Part shown: positions 23,462 to 31,494 of the stretch, in pieces
Numbering within the stretch: the first letter of the stretch is position 1
How the letters are laid out: every line of letters begins with the position of its first letter
Source of the DNA: Campylobacter concisus
GTDB lineage: Bacteria; Campylobacterota; Campylobacteria; Campylobacterales; Campylobacteraceae
NCBI RefSeq assembly: GCF_003048575.1
Contig: NZ_PIRZ01000009.1
Coordinates: 1-33,455, forward strand
DNA length: 33,455 nucleotides
Direction of reading: 5' to 3'
Notes under the pieces: generated by a model
Told to the model about the DNA's origin: nothing
Seen by the model: the letters and a program-made list of their open reading frames with translations, nothing else
Database searches by the model: none
Program-made: the position numbers and the translations under genes

Positions 23462-25111
23462 ATGGGTATTAATTTAAAATCACAAAATATTAAAATCTAC
23501 GCCATCATCTTGCTTGCTAGCCTTTTTGTAATACTTCTTGGGCTAAATATTTATAGCAATGCAAAAGAGAAAATCATAGAGCTATCTGATAAAAATAACA
23601 TAGCAGTTAGCAAAAATATCGTAAATAACTTTCAAATTTGGCTTGATGAACGTATAAATTCACTCATTCGTGCATCAAAATTTATACAAAATGCAGGTAT
23701 CGTAGATGACGATGAAAAGATAGCTGGCTTTATAAAGCTCTTTAAGCAAAACGCGAAAGAATTTGATCTAATGCAGCTTTTAAGGGATGATGGAGAAATT
23801 TTTGTAGATGGAGAAAAAATTTTAGAAGAAGTTATGCCAAAGAGCGAAAGAGCAGGGCTTATCTGGTATGTTGAGACAAAAAATACAAATGCCCCAAGCG
23901 TAAATTTCATGCAAAAACATAAAATTTTAAAAGGCTCAACTCTAAATTTATGCGTTCCAGTCACAAAACAAGCGAAATTTAAAGCAGCGCTTTGTGGCGT
24001 CGTGCGTATAGAAAATATCTTTAACAGCATTAAAAATTTTAGCCTTGCGCCAAATTCTTACTCATTTTTGGTGACTCATAGCGGTGAAATTTTAACATCG
24101 ATACCTGATCTTGCTTTAAAAAAAGAGATCGAGGAGAAATTTAAAGAGTTGTTTTTAAAAGATGAAGACATTACAAGCTTAAAAATAGGACAAAATTTAA
24201 TCCAAGTAGCTGAGATACCAACGATAAATTGGTTCATAGGAGCTGGCACAAATAATGAAGAGGAAATTTCAGCTTTAACAAAAGAAGCTTTAAAAAATGC
24301 CCTAAGCTTGCTCTTTGCCTTCGTTGCGCTCACATTTTTAGCAAATATTCTTCATAATTTTATGTATAACAAGATAAAAAAGATACAAGATGAGTATGAA
24401 ACTTTGCTAACTCATAGAGCCAAAATGAGTGAGGCTGGCGAGCTAATAAGTGGTATCAACCATCAATTCATTCAGCCAGTAAATTCGCTAAAACTAATGC
24501 TAAGCTCGTGCATAATGTTAAAAAAAGAAGGCAAATTAAACGACGAGGAGCTAATAAATTTACTTGAAAAAGGGCAAAGCTCGGTCAAACTTCTTTCAAG
24601 TACTATTGAAATTTTTAGAAATTTTTACAAAAGCGCTGAAAATGTGAGCGAATTTGAGGTACAAACAAGCATTAAAAATCTAATAACTCTCATGCATACA
24701 GAGCTAAGCCGTGCAAATGTTAGTGTAAAATTTAGCGGCTTTAATGAACAAAAAGTTCGTCAGATAGAAAATATAATCCAACAAATTTTGTTAATCCTAA
24801 TACACAACGCAAAAGACTCACTTGTCGAAAGCTACAAAAATGAGCCACTAAAGCGTATCATCGAGATAAAATTTAGAAGCTTTGAAGATAAGTGCTACAT
24901 CGGAGTTTATGACAATGGAAATGGCGTAAGCGAGCAAATGAGCGAGAAAATTTTTACTTGGCTAAATACCACTAAAAAGCAAGGAAATGGTATAGGACTT
25001 TATTTTGCTAAAAAGCTAGCACAAGAAAAGCTAAATGGTGATGTAAGGCTCGTAAATAACGCAAAGCCAACGGTATTTGAGCTAAGTTTTGATATAAATT
25101 TAAAGGACTAA
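23462..25111 (+). CDS. Membrane sensor histidine kinase with periplasmic Cache-like domain
   Basis: A 549-residue kinase. TM1 is about 11-30, the periplasmic sensor about 31-275 (dCache-like, with an R130..W135-Y136 segment of the ligand-pocket kind) and TM2 about 277-297. A short linker leads to a HisKA-type box with phospho-acceptor H334 (GINHQFIQPVNSL, the HQxxxQP variant frequent in epsilonproteobacteria). The HATPase domain has an N-box with N449, a G1 box D484-NGNG and a G2 box G508-NGIG. It is separated by one base from the response regulator gene, so the two form a pair. The regulator is followed by an operator and a retention-module gene, which suggests this kinase controls surface adhesin genes. 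The ligand is unknown. Confidence 0.9.
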   Translation: MGINLKSQNIKIYAIILLASLFVILLGLNIYSNAKEKIIELSDKNNIAVSKNIVNNFQIWLDERINSLIRASKFIQNAGIVDDDEKIAGFIKLFKQNAKEFDLMQLLRDDGEIFVDGEKILEEVMPKSERAGLIWYVETKNTNAPSVNFMQKHKILKGSTLNLCVPVTKQAKFKAALCGVVRIENIFNSIKNFSLAPNSYSFLVTHSGEILTSIPDLALKKEIEEKFKELFLKDEDITSLKIGQNLIQVAEIPTINWFIGAGTNNEEEISALTKEALKNALSLLFAFVALTFLANILHNFMYNKIKKIQDEYETLLTHRAKMSEAGELISGINHQFIQPVNSLKLMLSSCIMLKKEGKLNDEELINLLEKGQSSVKLLSSTIEIFRNFYKSAENVSEFEVQTSIKNLITLMHTELSRANVSVKFSGFNEQKVRQIENIIQQILLILIHNAKDSLVESYKNEPLKRIIEIKFRSFEDKCYIGVYDNGNGVSEQMSEKIFTWLNTTKKQGNGIGLYFAKKLAQEKLNGDVRLVNNAKPTVFELSFDINLKD

Positions 25112-25112
25112 A

Positions 25113-25793
25113 ATGCAAGAAGTCTTAGAAATTTTAAAAAAGACGTCCGTCTTGGTAGTCGAAGATGACGATATGGCAAGAGAGCTTATTATTAGTGGGC
25201 TTAAACCTTATTGCGAACAGGTAATTGGTGCCTGCAATGGACAAGATGGCGTGGAAAAATTTAAAAAGCAAGGCTTTGATATTGTGATGAGCGATATTCA
25301 CATGCCAGTGCTTAATGGCTTTGAGATGATGAATGAGATGAAACGTACAAAGCCGCACCAAAAATTTATCGTCTTTACCTCTTATGATAGTGATGAAAAT
25401 TTGATAAAAAGCATGGAGGAAGGGGCGATGCTTTTTTTAAAAAAGCCTATTGATATGAAGGATCTTAGAGCAATGCTTATTAGTTTAAGTTTTGAACGAG
25501 ATGAAAAGCTAGTTTATTTAAGCGATGAGGTGAGTATAAATTTAAAAAGAGAGAAAATTTATAAAAACGGCATTGAAATTTATCTTAGCTTTTTACAAAA
25601 TAAGATATTTTGGCTCTTTGCTTATAATCTAAATAAGCTAGTTACTTATGAGATGATAGAAGAATTTGTCTATGAAAGCGATGTTAGCAAGGCGGCTATC
25701 CAAAATGTGATACTTCGTCTAAAGCGTGAGCTTGGTGTGAAATTTAAAAATATCAGTGAGAGTGGATATATTTTAATCACAAAATCTGAATGA
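25113..25793 (+). CDS. OmpR-family response regulator
   Basis: A 226-residue regulator. The receiver domain (about 11-125) has the acidic pair E17/D18, phospho-acceptor D61 (MSDIHMPVLNG), a conserved T/S near 89 (VFTSYD) and lysine near 111 (FLKKPID). The winged-helix DNA-binding domain (about 130-226) ends in the typical OmpR-type recognition and wing region (AAIQNVILRLKRELGVKFKNISESGYIL). It is co-transcribed with the kinase (1-base gap). A TTGTAC-N4-GTACAA palindrome begins 18 bases after its stop, in front of the next gene, and the same palindrome precedes both adhesin genes. It is therefore the leading candidate for the palindrome-binding factor (inference). Confidence 0.92.
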   Translation: MQEVLEILKKTSVLVVEDDDMARELIISGLKPYCEQVIGACNGQDGVEKFKKQGFDIVMSDIHMPVLNGFEMMNEMKRTKPHQKFIVFTSYDSDENLIKSMEEGAMLFLKKPIDMKDLRAMLISLSFERDEKLVYLSDEVSINLKREKIYKNGIEIYLSFLQNKIFWLFAYNLNKLVTYEMIEEFVYESDVSKAAIQNVILRLKRELGVKFKNISESGYILITKSE

Positions 25794-25811
25794 TTTAGAA
25801 TTATCGCTACC

Positions 25812-25827
25812 TTGTACCATAGTACAA
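25812..25827. promoter_or_regulatory. Palindromic operator TTGTAC-N4-GTACAA, copy 3 (mini-retention-module gene)
   Basis: TTGTAC-CATA-GTACAA. The spacer and flanks differ from copies 1 and 2, while both half-sites and the following 'ATA-ACAA' context are kept, so this is conservation rather than recent duplication. A -10-like TAAAAT at 25851-25856 starts exactly 31.5 bp from the palindrome centre, as in the other two. TATACT at 25846 is an alternative. Confidence 0.7.
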
Positions 25828-25883
25828 TATACAAAAGTAATTAAATATACTAAAATACCGACAAATAAAAATAAGGAATAAAG

Positions 25884-26453
25884 ATGGCAGCAGTAGCTGG
25901 TATAGTTAAAAGTGTTTCATCTGATGTTATAGCGATAGACCAAAATGATCATGTAAGAGTTTTAGATGTAAATGATAAAGTATATATCGGAGAGGCTATA
26001 AAGGGCGAGAGCGAAAGCTCAAGCATTACAATCACTGCAAATGATGGACAAGATATATCAATAAACGGATACGATACTCTTTGGCTAGACAGTAGCGTAG
26101 TAAGCGATGATGTTGGTGAGTCTAGTATAGATACTGACGCATTGTTTAAAGCGCTTCTTGGCAATGACTATGTATCGATTTTAGATCATATAAATGAAAA
26201 AGTAGATGATATCCTTAGCGCAACCAATTTAGAGCAAGAAGAGCAAAATGATGAGGCTAGCGTAAATATTAGTTTTAATGAAATAGATCCAAATTTAGCA
26301 AATGAGCATGGATTAAGAGAAGATGATCTTTTAGCTAAAATGAATGAACATAAAGAGAGCGATAAGCAGATAGATCTTAGCTTTGAGCATACAAATCTTA
26401 ACGCAACTACGATATATATAGATATCGATAACGACTTAAATAAACTTTCATAA
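25884..26453 (+). CDS. Small stand-alone retention-module protein (no repeats)
   Basis: A 189-residue acidic protein with no signal peptide and no cysteine. Residues about 5-72 align with the retention module of the two adhesins (AGIVKSV..., DKVYIGEAI, SSSITITANDGQDISINGYDTLWLD against the adhesin equivalents). After that come an acidic, helical-looking tail (about 80-165) and a short beta-like end (about 168-185). It lacks the TAAG protease site, the repeats and the C-terminal secretion region. The gene is intact: own RBS (AAGGA), own terminator, and the shared palindrome upstream. It lies just after the two-component genes. It could be a truncated adhesin, a plug or modulator of the type I pore, or a cytoplasmic partner; none of these is proven. 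Confidence 0.75.
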   Translation: MAAVAGIVKSVSSDVIAIDQNDHVRVLDVNDKVYIGEAIKGESESSSITITANDGQDISINGYDTLWLDSSVVSDDVGESSIDTDALFKALLGNDYVSILDHINEKVDDILSATNLEQEEQNDEASVNISFNEIDPNLANEHGLREDDLLAKMNEHKESDKQIDLSFEHTNLNATTIYIDIDNDLNKLS

Positions 26454-26486
26454 ATTTGAGCTTTTTGCTCAAATTTCTTCTGTTTT
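26452..26486 (+). terminator. Terminator of the small retention-module gene
   Basis: A perfect 10-bp stem AAATTTGAGC / GCTCAAATTT (26452-26461 with 26467-26476, loop TTTTT), overlapping the stop codon and followed by T-rich DNA. It shows that the short gene ends here by design. Confidence 0.8.
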
Positions 26487-26545
26487 AAAAAACTCAAATT
26501 TATATAATATCCTCTATAATAAGCCAAAAATTTCAAAGGAAAACG

Positions 26546-27280
26546 ATGAAAAAAATTCTAATCATCGCAGGCTCTTGTAATAGTGGCACAGCTGGGCTTC
26601 AAGCAGATATAAAAACATGTGCTAGGCTTAATTGTTATAGTGCAACAGCGGTAACTTCTTTGGTCGCTGAGACTACGGATGCTGTAAAGAGTGTAGTTTG
26701 CTTAGAGCCTAGTTTTGTCAAAGACCAGCTAAATACGCTTGCGGAAGAATTTAGCTTTGATGCGATTAAGATAGGTATGTTATTTAGTGAAGAGATTATG
26801 GAAGTGGTGCGTGAGTTTTTACTGGCTCAAAATACCAAAGTAGTGCTTGACCCAGTTTGCGTCTCAAAAAGCGGACACAAGCTTATAAAAGATAGTGCGG
26901 TGACAAAGCTAAAAGAGCTAATGAGCTTAGCTACGGTAACTACTCCAAATTTAGATGAGGCAAATGTGCTTTTTGGCGATGATTATAAAGATTTGCCTTG
27001 TGACGTCATTGTAAAAAAACATATCAGCGAAGATAGCAGCATAGACACACTTTATAAAAAGGATGGCTCGCTAAGAAATTTTAAGACCCCACTTGTTAAT
27101 CCGCTTGTAATGAGTGGAACTGGTTGTAGCTTCTCAACTGCACTTGCTTGCTTTTTAGCAAAGGGCAAGAGCTTAGAGGAGTCTATACAACTTTCAAAAG
27201 AGTATATTTGCTCTATTATAAAAGAGAGCATAGATACAAAACTTGGTAAAAATCGCCTACTTTGGCATGGAGCGAAGTAA
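26546..27280 (+). CDS. thiD: Hydroxymethylpyrimidine (phosphate) kinase ThiD
   Basis: A 244-residue ribokinase-fold enzyme that phosphorylates HMP and HMP-P to HMP-PP in thiamine synthesis. Visible features are the N-terminal IIAGSCNSGTAGLQADIKTC (substrate side), KIGMLFS, VVLDPVCVSKSGH, TPNLDEA and the C-terminal anion-hole motif MSGTGCSFSTALACFLAKG. In the first motif many homologues have 'GSDsSGGAGIQAD'; here it reads GSCNSGTAGLQAD, a mild variation. Two -10-like TATAAT sequences (26503-26508 and 26515-26520) precede it. I see no TPP riboswitch in the short leader. It converges with the RDD-protein gene, with only 3 bases between the stop codons. Confidence 0.93.
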   Translation: MKKILIIAGSCNSGTAGLQADIKTCARLNCYSATAVTSLVAETTDAVKSVVCLEPSFVKDQLNTLAEEFSFDAIKIGMLFSEEIMEVVREFLLAQNTKVVLDPVCVSKSGHKLIKDSAVTKLKELMSLATVTTPNLDEANVLFGDDYKDLPCDVIVKKHISEDSSIDTLYKKDGSLRNFKTPLVNPLVMSGTGCSFSTALACFLAKGKSLEESIQLSKEYICSIIKESIDTKLGKNRLLWHGAK

Positions 27281-27283
27281 AAT

Positions 27284-27706
27284 TTACCTCTCTAATCTTT
27301 GCACGGCAGCTGAGTGAGTGATGATGTCGTGCAGATTTAGTTTGTCTTTTCTAAAAAAACAAAGGCAAAGTCCAAGTATGCTAAAGCCAGCAAAGGCAAA
27401 GCAAATTTGGCGCAAGATGGTGTGAAAAAAGCTTAGTTTTCTACCGGTTTTTAGGTTTATCAGATGAATTTCTTGTGCTTTATAGCCCGGAGTTTGTGCT
27501 TTTATGCTAAAAAAAAGGCACATTATAAGTGAGATCAGGCTATTTGCACCAAAAATGGCAATTTGGTTATGTAAAAAGGCCTCTTTGCCATCAAGCACAA
27601 GATATGTTGTCGCATAAAATATCGGCATACCGATGATAAAAAGATCGATAACAAAGGCCTTTGCTCTAGCCCAAATAGATGCGATTTTTGCCTTTTGCTT
27701 TGCCAA
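27284..27706 (-). CDS. RDD-family membrane protein
   Basis: A 140-residue inner-membrane protein. After a basic N-terminus (KQKAKIASIWARAKAF) come a hydrophobic helix with the family aspartate (VIDLFIIGMPIFYATTYLVL, about 19-38), a second helix (about 48-70) followed by QTPGYKAQEIHLINLKTGRKLS (the typical RDD inter-helix motif), and a third helix (about 112-128). Function of the family is not settled; some members act as Na+(Li+)/H+ antiporters. It is the last gene of the purM operon, starting 1 base after the stop of the small gene before it. Confidence 0.8.
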   Translation of the reverse strand: MAKQKAKIASIWARAKAFVIDLFIIGMPIFYATTYLVLDGKEAFLHNQIAIFGANSLISLIMCLFFSIKAQTPGYKAQEIHLINLKTGRKLSFFHTILRQICFAFAGFSILGLCLCFFRKDKLNLHDIITHSAAVQRLER

Positions 27707-27707
27707 C

Positions 27708-27965
27708 TCAATTTCCTGTATTTATGTAGATATGGCTAAATTTCTCCCAGTCATATAGATAGACTAGGTTGTCACTCTCGCCATTATCATGCGTGACGCA
27801 GAGCATAGTAGAGGTGCGTGAGACCTTGCACCAGTGATTATAGAGATCAAGTTTTTTGATATCGCTTTCTAGTACACCAAAACAGCCTATATACTCATAA
27901 ATGCTAAGATTAAAAAAGCTCTTATTTTCGGTCTTTAGCAGGCGTTTTTTGCTATTTTCTTGCAT
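27708..27965 (-). CDS. Small conserved-looking protein of unknown function
   Basis: An 85-residue soluble protein; I do not recognise a domain. It is basic at the N-terminus (KKRLLKTENK) and then aromatic-rich (IYEYIGCFG, LYNHWCKV, YLYDWEKFSHIY), with three cysteines and no signal peptide or membrane segment. Its start codon overlaps the purM stop by one base (TTA/CAT at 27963-27967), and the RDD gene follows immediately, so it is embedded in a coupled operon. That supports its being a real gene. The compact hydrophobic/aromatic pattern suggests a small folded domain. Confidence 0.65.
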   Translation of the reverse strand: MQENSKKRLLKTENKSFFNLSIYEYIGCFGVLESDIKKLDLYNHWCKVSRTSTMLCVTHDNGESDNLVYLYDWEKFSHIYINTGN

Positions 27966-28948
27966 TAAATTAGCTCTACACCTTTGCCATTTACTACTTC
28001 ACCGATCACGTAGCCATCGCTGCTAGCTAGGACAGCATCGACGTTTTCTTTAGGCACAACTAGGATCATGCCAACGCCCATGTTAAAGGTTCTCATCATC
28101 TCTCTATCTTCTACTTTTTGAGCGATGATTTTAAAAATTTCAGGCGTTTTTATAGCGTTTTTTTGTACTTTTGTACCAAGCCCAGCAGGAAAGACGCGAG
28201 GTAAGTTTTCAACTATACCACCACCGGTGATGTGAGCCATTGCCGTAATCTTATCTTTTAATCTTAAAAAGTCGCTAACGTAAATTCTAGTTGGCTCAAG
28301 AAGCACGTCGATGAGCTTTTTATCGCCTACTTTTTCATCAAATTTTAGTCCAAGCTCGCTTACCACTTTTCTTGCAAGAGAGAAGCCATTTGAGTGTAGA
28401 CCACTGCTTGGAAGTGCGACTAAAACGTCACCAGTCTTTACAAATTTACTTCTGTCGATCTCATCAGCCTCAGCGATACCAACGGCAAATCCAGCAAGAT
28501 CGAAGTCGCCTTTTTCATACATCGATGGCATCTCGGCTGTCTCACCGCCGATAAGCGCACATTGTGCCTTTTTGCAGCCATTTGCGATGCTTTTTACTAC
28601 CTCTTTGGCACTCTCTATCTCAAGCTTTGCAGTCGCGTAGTAGTCGAGGAAAAAGAGTGGTGTGGCGAAGTTGCAGATGAGATCATTTACGCACATTGCG
28701 ACTAGATCCTCGCCCACGCCGTCAAATTTCTTGGCGTCGATAGCTAGACGAAGCTTCGTGCCAACGCCATCAGTTGCACCTAAAATAGCTGGATTTTTAT
28801 ATCCACTTGGTAGTCTGACCGCTCCTGAAAATGACCCAATGCCACCTATAACGTTTGGTGTTTGTGTAGATTTTACGAAAGGCTTTATCGCCTCAACAAA
28901 GCTATTTCCAGCATCTATATCCACTCCAGCATCTTTATAGCTTATCAT
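27965..28948 (-). CDS. purM: Phosphoribosylformylglycinamidine cyclo-ligase (AIR synthetase)
   Basis: A 327-residue enzyme of purine synthesis that closes FGAM to AIR with ATP. It is recognised by the N-terminal YKDAGVDIDAGN, GGIGSFSGAVRLP, ATDGVGTKLRLA, CVNDLICNFATPLFFLDYYAT, GGETAEMPSMY, LPSSGLHSNGFSLARKV and HITGGGIVENLPRVFP. Length and motif order are normal. It is divergent from coaE, with about 80 bases between the starts. It is first in a coupled minus-strand operon with the 85-residue unknown protein and the RDD protein. Confidence 0.96.
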   Translation of the reverse strand: MISYKDAGVDIDAGNSFVEAIKPFVKSTQTPNVIGGIGSFSGAVRLPSGYKNPAILGATDGVGTKLRLAIDAKKFDGVGEDLVAMCVNDLICNFATPLFFLDYYATAKLEIESAKEVVKSIANGCKKAQCALIGGETAEMPSMYEKGDFDLAGFAVGIAEADEIDRSKFVKTGDVLVALPSSGLHSNGFSLARKVVSELGLKFDEKVGDKKLIDVLLEPTRIYVSDFLRLKDKITAMAHITGGGIVENLPRVFPAGLGTKVQKNAIKTPEIFKIIAQKVEDREMMRTFNMGVGMILVVPKENVDAVLASSDGYVIGEVVNGKGVELI

Positions 28949-29028
28949 CTTTGCCCTTTTTTGTAATTTTCTAAAACTTTAGCCAAAAGTTGCTAAAATT
29001 GTCATCAATTTTCAAAAATGGAGCGAGT

Positions 29029-29625
29029 TTGCAGAAATTTCCAAACGCTTATGTCATTACAGGCTCGATCGCTAGCGGTAAAAGCACGGCTATAAATTTG
29101 CTAAAAGAACGAGGCTTTAGCGTGATTGATGCGGACGTGATCGCTCATGAGCAGCTTGAAATTTGCAAATGTGAGATAGTAGAATTTTTTGGCAAGCAAA
29201 TTTTAGATGAAGTTGGCAAGATAGAGCGCAAAAAACTTGGTGCCATTGTTTTTAATGATCCAAAAAAATTAAAAATTTTAGAGCAAATTTTGCATCCAAA
29301 GATAAAGGAAGAAATTTTATCTCGTGCTACGAAACTTGAGTGCTTGGAGCAGGTTTATTTTGTCGATATCCCTTTATTTTTTGAAAAAGAGGATCGCTAC
29401 GCTGAGTTTAAAAATGTAGCTGTGATTTACGCGCCAAAAGAGCTTTTGCTAAGCCGCCTAATGAACCGAAATGGGCTAAGCTTAAATGAAGCAAAAGCTA
29501 GAGTAGAGCTTCAGATGGATATCGAGCAAAAGCGAAAAAAGGCAAATTTTATAATAGATAATAGTGGCGATAAAGAAAATTTAGAGCAAGAACTAGAGAA
29601 ATTTCTAAGGCAAATTTGTGGCTGA
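29029..29625 (+). CDS. coaE: Dephospho-CoA kinase
   Basis: A 198-residue P-loop kinase that makes CoA from dephospho-CoA. It has P-loop GSIASGKST near the N-terminus, DADVIAHE, the PKI..LHP-type lid helix region (QILHPKIKEEI) and VDIPLFFEK. The frame is open from a TTG at 28990, but I chose TTG at 29029: it puts the P-loop at the usual distance from the start and has GGAG at 29020-29023 five bases upstream. The ATG at 29019 is in another frame. It is followed by dapF after a short gap, a common Campylobacter order, and is likely co-transcribed with it. Confidence 0.9.
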   Translation: MQKFPNAYVITGSIASGKSTAINLLKERGFSVIDADVIAHEQLEICKCEIVEFFGKQILDEVGKIERKKLGAIVFNDPKKLKILEQILHPKIKEEILSRATKLECLEQVYFVDIPLFFEKEDRYAEFKNVAVIYAPKELLLSRLMNRNGLSLNEAKARVELQMDIEQKRKKANFIIDNSGDKENLEQELEKFLRQICG

Positions 29626-29673
29626 GTTTATATAAATTTAGCAAAAGAGTAGAGCAATTTTAAAGGAAAAATA

Positions 29674-30417
29674 ATGCAAGTTTCAAAGTATAACGCTAGC
29701 GGTAATGATTTTGTCATATTTCATACATTTTTGAACAAAGATAGAAGCGAGCTAGCAAGGCAAATTTGCAGCCGAACAAACGGCGTGGGAGCTGATGGGC
29801 TCATCGTGCTTTTGCCTTACGAAAAGGGTGTGAAATGGGAGTTTTACAACAGCGATGGAAGCTATGCTGCGATGTGTGGCAACGGCTCGCGCGCGGCTGC
29901 TAGATATGCCTATCTAAACGGCCTTGTAAGATCAAACGAATTTGCCTTGCTAACTGGTAGCGGCGAGGTGATGGCGAGCGTTAAAAATGAGTGCATCGAG
30001 GTCGTGCTAACAAGCCCAAAAATTTTAAGCGAACCGATAAATGAAAACGGCAAAACTTGGTATTTTTATGATACTGGCGTGCCTCATCTTGTAAATTTCA
30101 CACAAAATTTAGAGGAATTTGACGTCAAAGAGTGCAGGGCGCTTCGTCAAAAATACAATGCAAATGTAAATTTAGCCAAATTTGATGGCGAAGTTTTAAA
30201 GGTGAGAACCTACGAAAGGGGCGTGGAGGACGAGACGCTAGCTTGTGGTACTGGCATGGCGGCTTGCTTTTACGGAGCTACTTTAAATTTAAACGCAGCG
30301 CAATGTCTAAAAGTCTATCCAAAAAGTGGCGAGGAGCTTGGCCTTAGACTGGAAAGCGGCAAAATTTTATTTAGTGGAGCGGTGAAACACTGCTTTGATA
30401 CGAGTATCGAAATTTAG
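29674..30417 (+). CDS. dapF: Diaminopimelate epimerase
   Basis: A 247-residue PLP-independent racemase that converts LL-DAP to meso-DAP for lysine and peptidoglycan. The two catalytic cysteines are visible: C68 in MCGNGSRAAARYAY and C191 in LACGTGMAA. The N-terminal KYNASGNDFVIF and RTNGVGADGLIVL motifs are standard. At 247 residues it is slightly shorter than many homologues (about 270), which is normal for Campylobacterota. It lies 48 bp after coaE with an AAAGGA RBS. The 228-bp gap before rplT (30418-30645) is very AT-rich and holds no gene that I can recognise. Confidence 0.95.
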   Translation: MQVSKYNASGNDFVIFHTFLNKDRSELARQICSRTNGVGADGLIVLLPYEKGVKWEFYNSDGSYAAMCGNGSRAAARYAYLNGLVRSNEFALLTGSGEVMASVKNECIEVVLTSPKILSEPINENGKTWYFYDTGVPHLVNFTQNLEEFDVKECRALRQKYNANVNLAKFDGEVLKVRTYERGVEDETLACGTGMAACFYGATLNLNAAQCLKVYPKSGEELGLRLESGKILFSGAVKHCFDTSIEI

Positions 30418-30606
30418 CTATTTAGGGCGAGTTTTATACTTATTCTTGGCTAGTAACGGTAAGCAAATTTTTCAAATTTATATTACTAAATTTGCACCTA
30501 GCTGATGAAGTAAAATTTTTATAGTGGCTTTAATTTAAAATTTGAATACAAAATAACTAAGTTAAAAACTAGAAAAATAAATTTTAATAAAAATTTGAAT
30601 AGAAAT

Positions 30607-30639
30607 TAAAAAAAAGAAGATCTCCGCCGAAGCGGAGAA
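30607..30639 (-). terminator. Terminator of rpmI-rplT
   Basis: On the minus strand CTCCGC-TTCG-GCGGAG (plus 30622-30637) forms a UUCG-capped stem followed by a long T-rich run (plus A-run 30607-30618). It lies directly after the rplT stop. Confidence 0.9.
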
Positions 30640-30645
30640 AAGGTG

Positions 30646-31002
30646 TTATTTCAAAGCATCTTTTGCTTGTTTTGCAAGTGCCGCAAATGCCTTCGCGTCA
30701 TTCATAGCTAGATCAGCTAAAATTTTTCTATCAAGTTCGATCTTAGCTTTGTTTAAGCCGTTGATAAATCTTGAATAGCTAATGTCGTTTAGTCTGCAAG
30801 CTGCGTTGATACGAACGATCCATAAACGTCTGAAATCACGTTTTTTCTGGCGTCTGTCACGGTATGCGTAAACTAAACTTCTCTCTAGTTGCTCTTTAGC
30901 TTTTCTAAAGTGTTTATGTCTAGCACTGAAAAAGCCACGTGCTAGCTTTAAAACTTTCTTATGGCGTCTTCTTCTAACTACGCCTGTTTTTACTCTTGCC
31001 AT
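30646..31002 (-). CDS. rplT: 50S ribosomal protein L20
   Basis: A 118-residue, strongly basic ribosomal protein that nucleates early 50S assembly. [51 protein letters not shown]-type residues give an unmistakable N-terminal helix, followed by the globular RNA-binding part ([24 protein letters not shown]). Length is standard. It follows rpmI after 99 bases. That gap contains two short GC-rich hairpins (around 31022-31058), which could be a binding site for autogenous control as in other bacteria, but I cannot show it. Confidence 0.97.
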   Translation of the reverse strand: MARVKTGVVRRRRHKKVLKLARGFFSARHKHFRKAKEQLERSLVYAYRDRRQKKRDFRRLWIVRINAACRLNDISYSRFINGLNKAKIELDRKILADLAMNDAKAFAALAKQAKDALK

Positions 31003-31101
31003 ATTTATCCTTTTACAAATTGGCGCTCACGAAGTGAGTCTTGCCCCTAAATTTGGGGGAGTTTGAATGACTTTTTGTCAAAAACTTAAATCTACAGCTG
31101 C

Positions 31102-31293
31102 TTATACGCCGAGCATTTTGCGAACGGCTGGGACATTTGTGCTGTCCACATATTGTGGGCCACGCAAATCTCTCATACGCTTACTAGGTTTTTTTGTTAA
31201 GATATGGCTTCTAAAAGCAGAGCCTCTTTTTATCTTATTTTTACCTACTTTAAAGCGCTTAGCAGCACCGCGAACGGTTTTCATCTTTGGCAT
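31102..31293 (-). CDS. rpmI: 50S ribosomal protein L35
   Basis: A 63-residue basic ribosomal protein: [28 protein letters not shown]-like core and [18 protein letters not shown]. Normal family length. It is first gene of the L35-L20 operon. infC, often the upstream partner, is not here; instead a minus-strand TATAAT (plus ATTATA 31338-31343) and an AAGGAT RBS give it its own promoter. The upstream neighbour is the divergent C69 peptidase. Confidence 0.96.
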   Translation of the reverse strand: MPKMKTVRGAAKRFKVGKNKIKRGSAFRSHILTKKPSKRMRDLRGPQYVDSTNVPAVRKMLGV

Positions 31294-31452
31294 GCTAATC
31301 CTTTTTGAAATTTTATACGCAATTGCGTAAGTTTTGGATTATAGCGAAAAATCCTTTAGAAAATTTAAATTTCACTTAGACAAAATTTGCAATAAATTTA
31401 CATTTAACTTAAAAAAAATTTAAAATATGGAACTAATTTATTAAATTTGGCG

Positions 31453-31458
31453 TATAAT
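31453..31458 (+). promoter_or_regulatory. -10 element of the C69 peptidase gene
   Basis: A perfect TATAAT, 36 bases before the ATG at 31495. An AAGGAG RBS lies at 31484-31489. It shows that the upstream TTG at 31447 cannot be the start. Confidence 0.65.
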
Positions 31459-31494
31459 CACATAAAGAAATTTTATTTTACTAAAGGAGTAAAA

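Noticed and set aside
26454-26545. TPP riboswitch before thiD
   Set aside because: The leader is short and AT-rich, holds the previous gene's terminator and two -10-like sites, and lacks the conserved THI-box bases.
28141-28180. TTGTAC half-sites inside purM and GTACAA half-sites elsewhere in coding DNA (for example vgrG near 2199)
   Set aside because: Only single half-sites in coding sequence without the mirrored partner at 4-base spacing, so not counted as operators.
28990-29028. Longer coaE start at TTG 28990
   Set aside because: It would include a -10-like TAAAAT and 13 extra residues not expected before the P-loop; TTG 29029 has a GGAG at proper distance.
31447-31494. Longer C69 peptidase start at TTG 31447
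   Set aside because: The segment contains the TATAAT promoter and the RBS; the ATG at 31495 begins a proper signal peptide.
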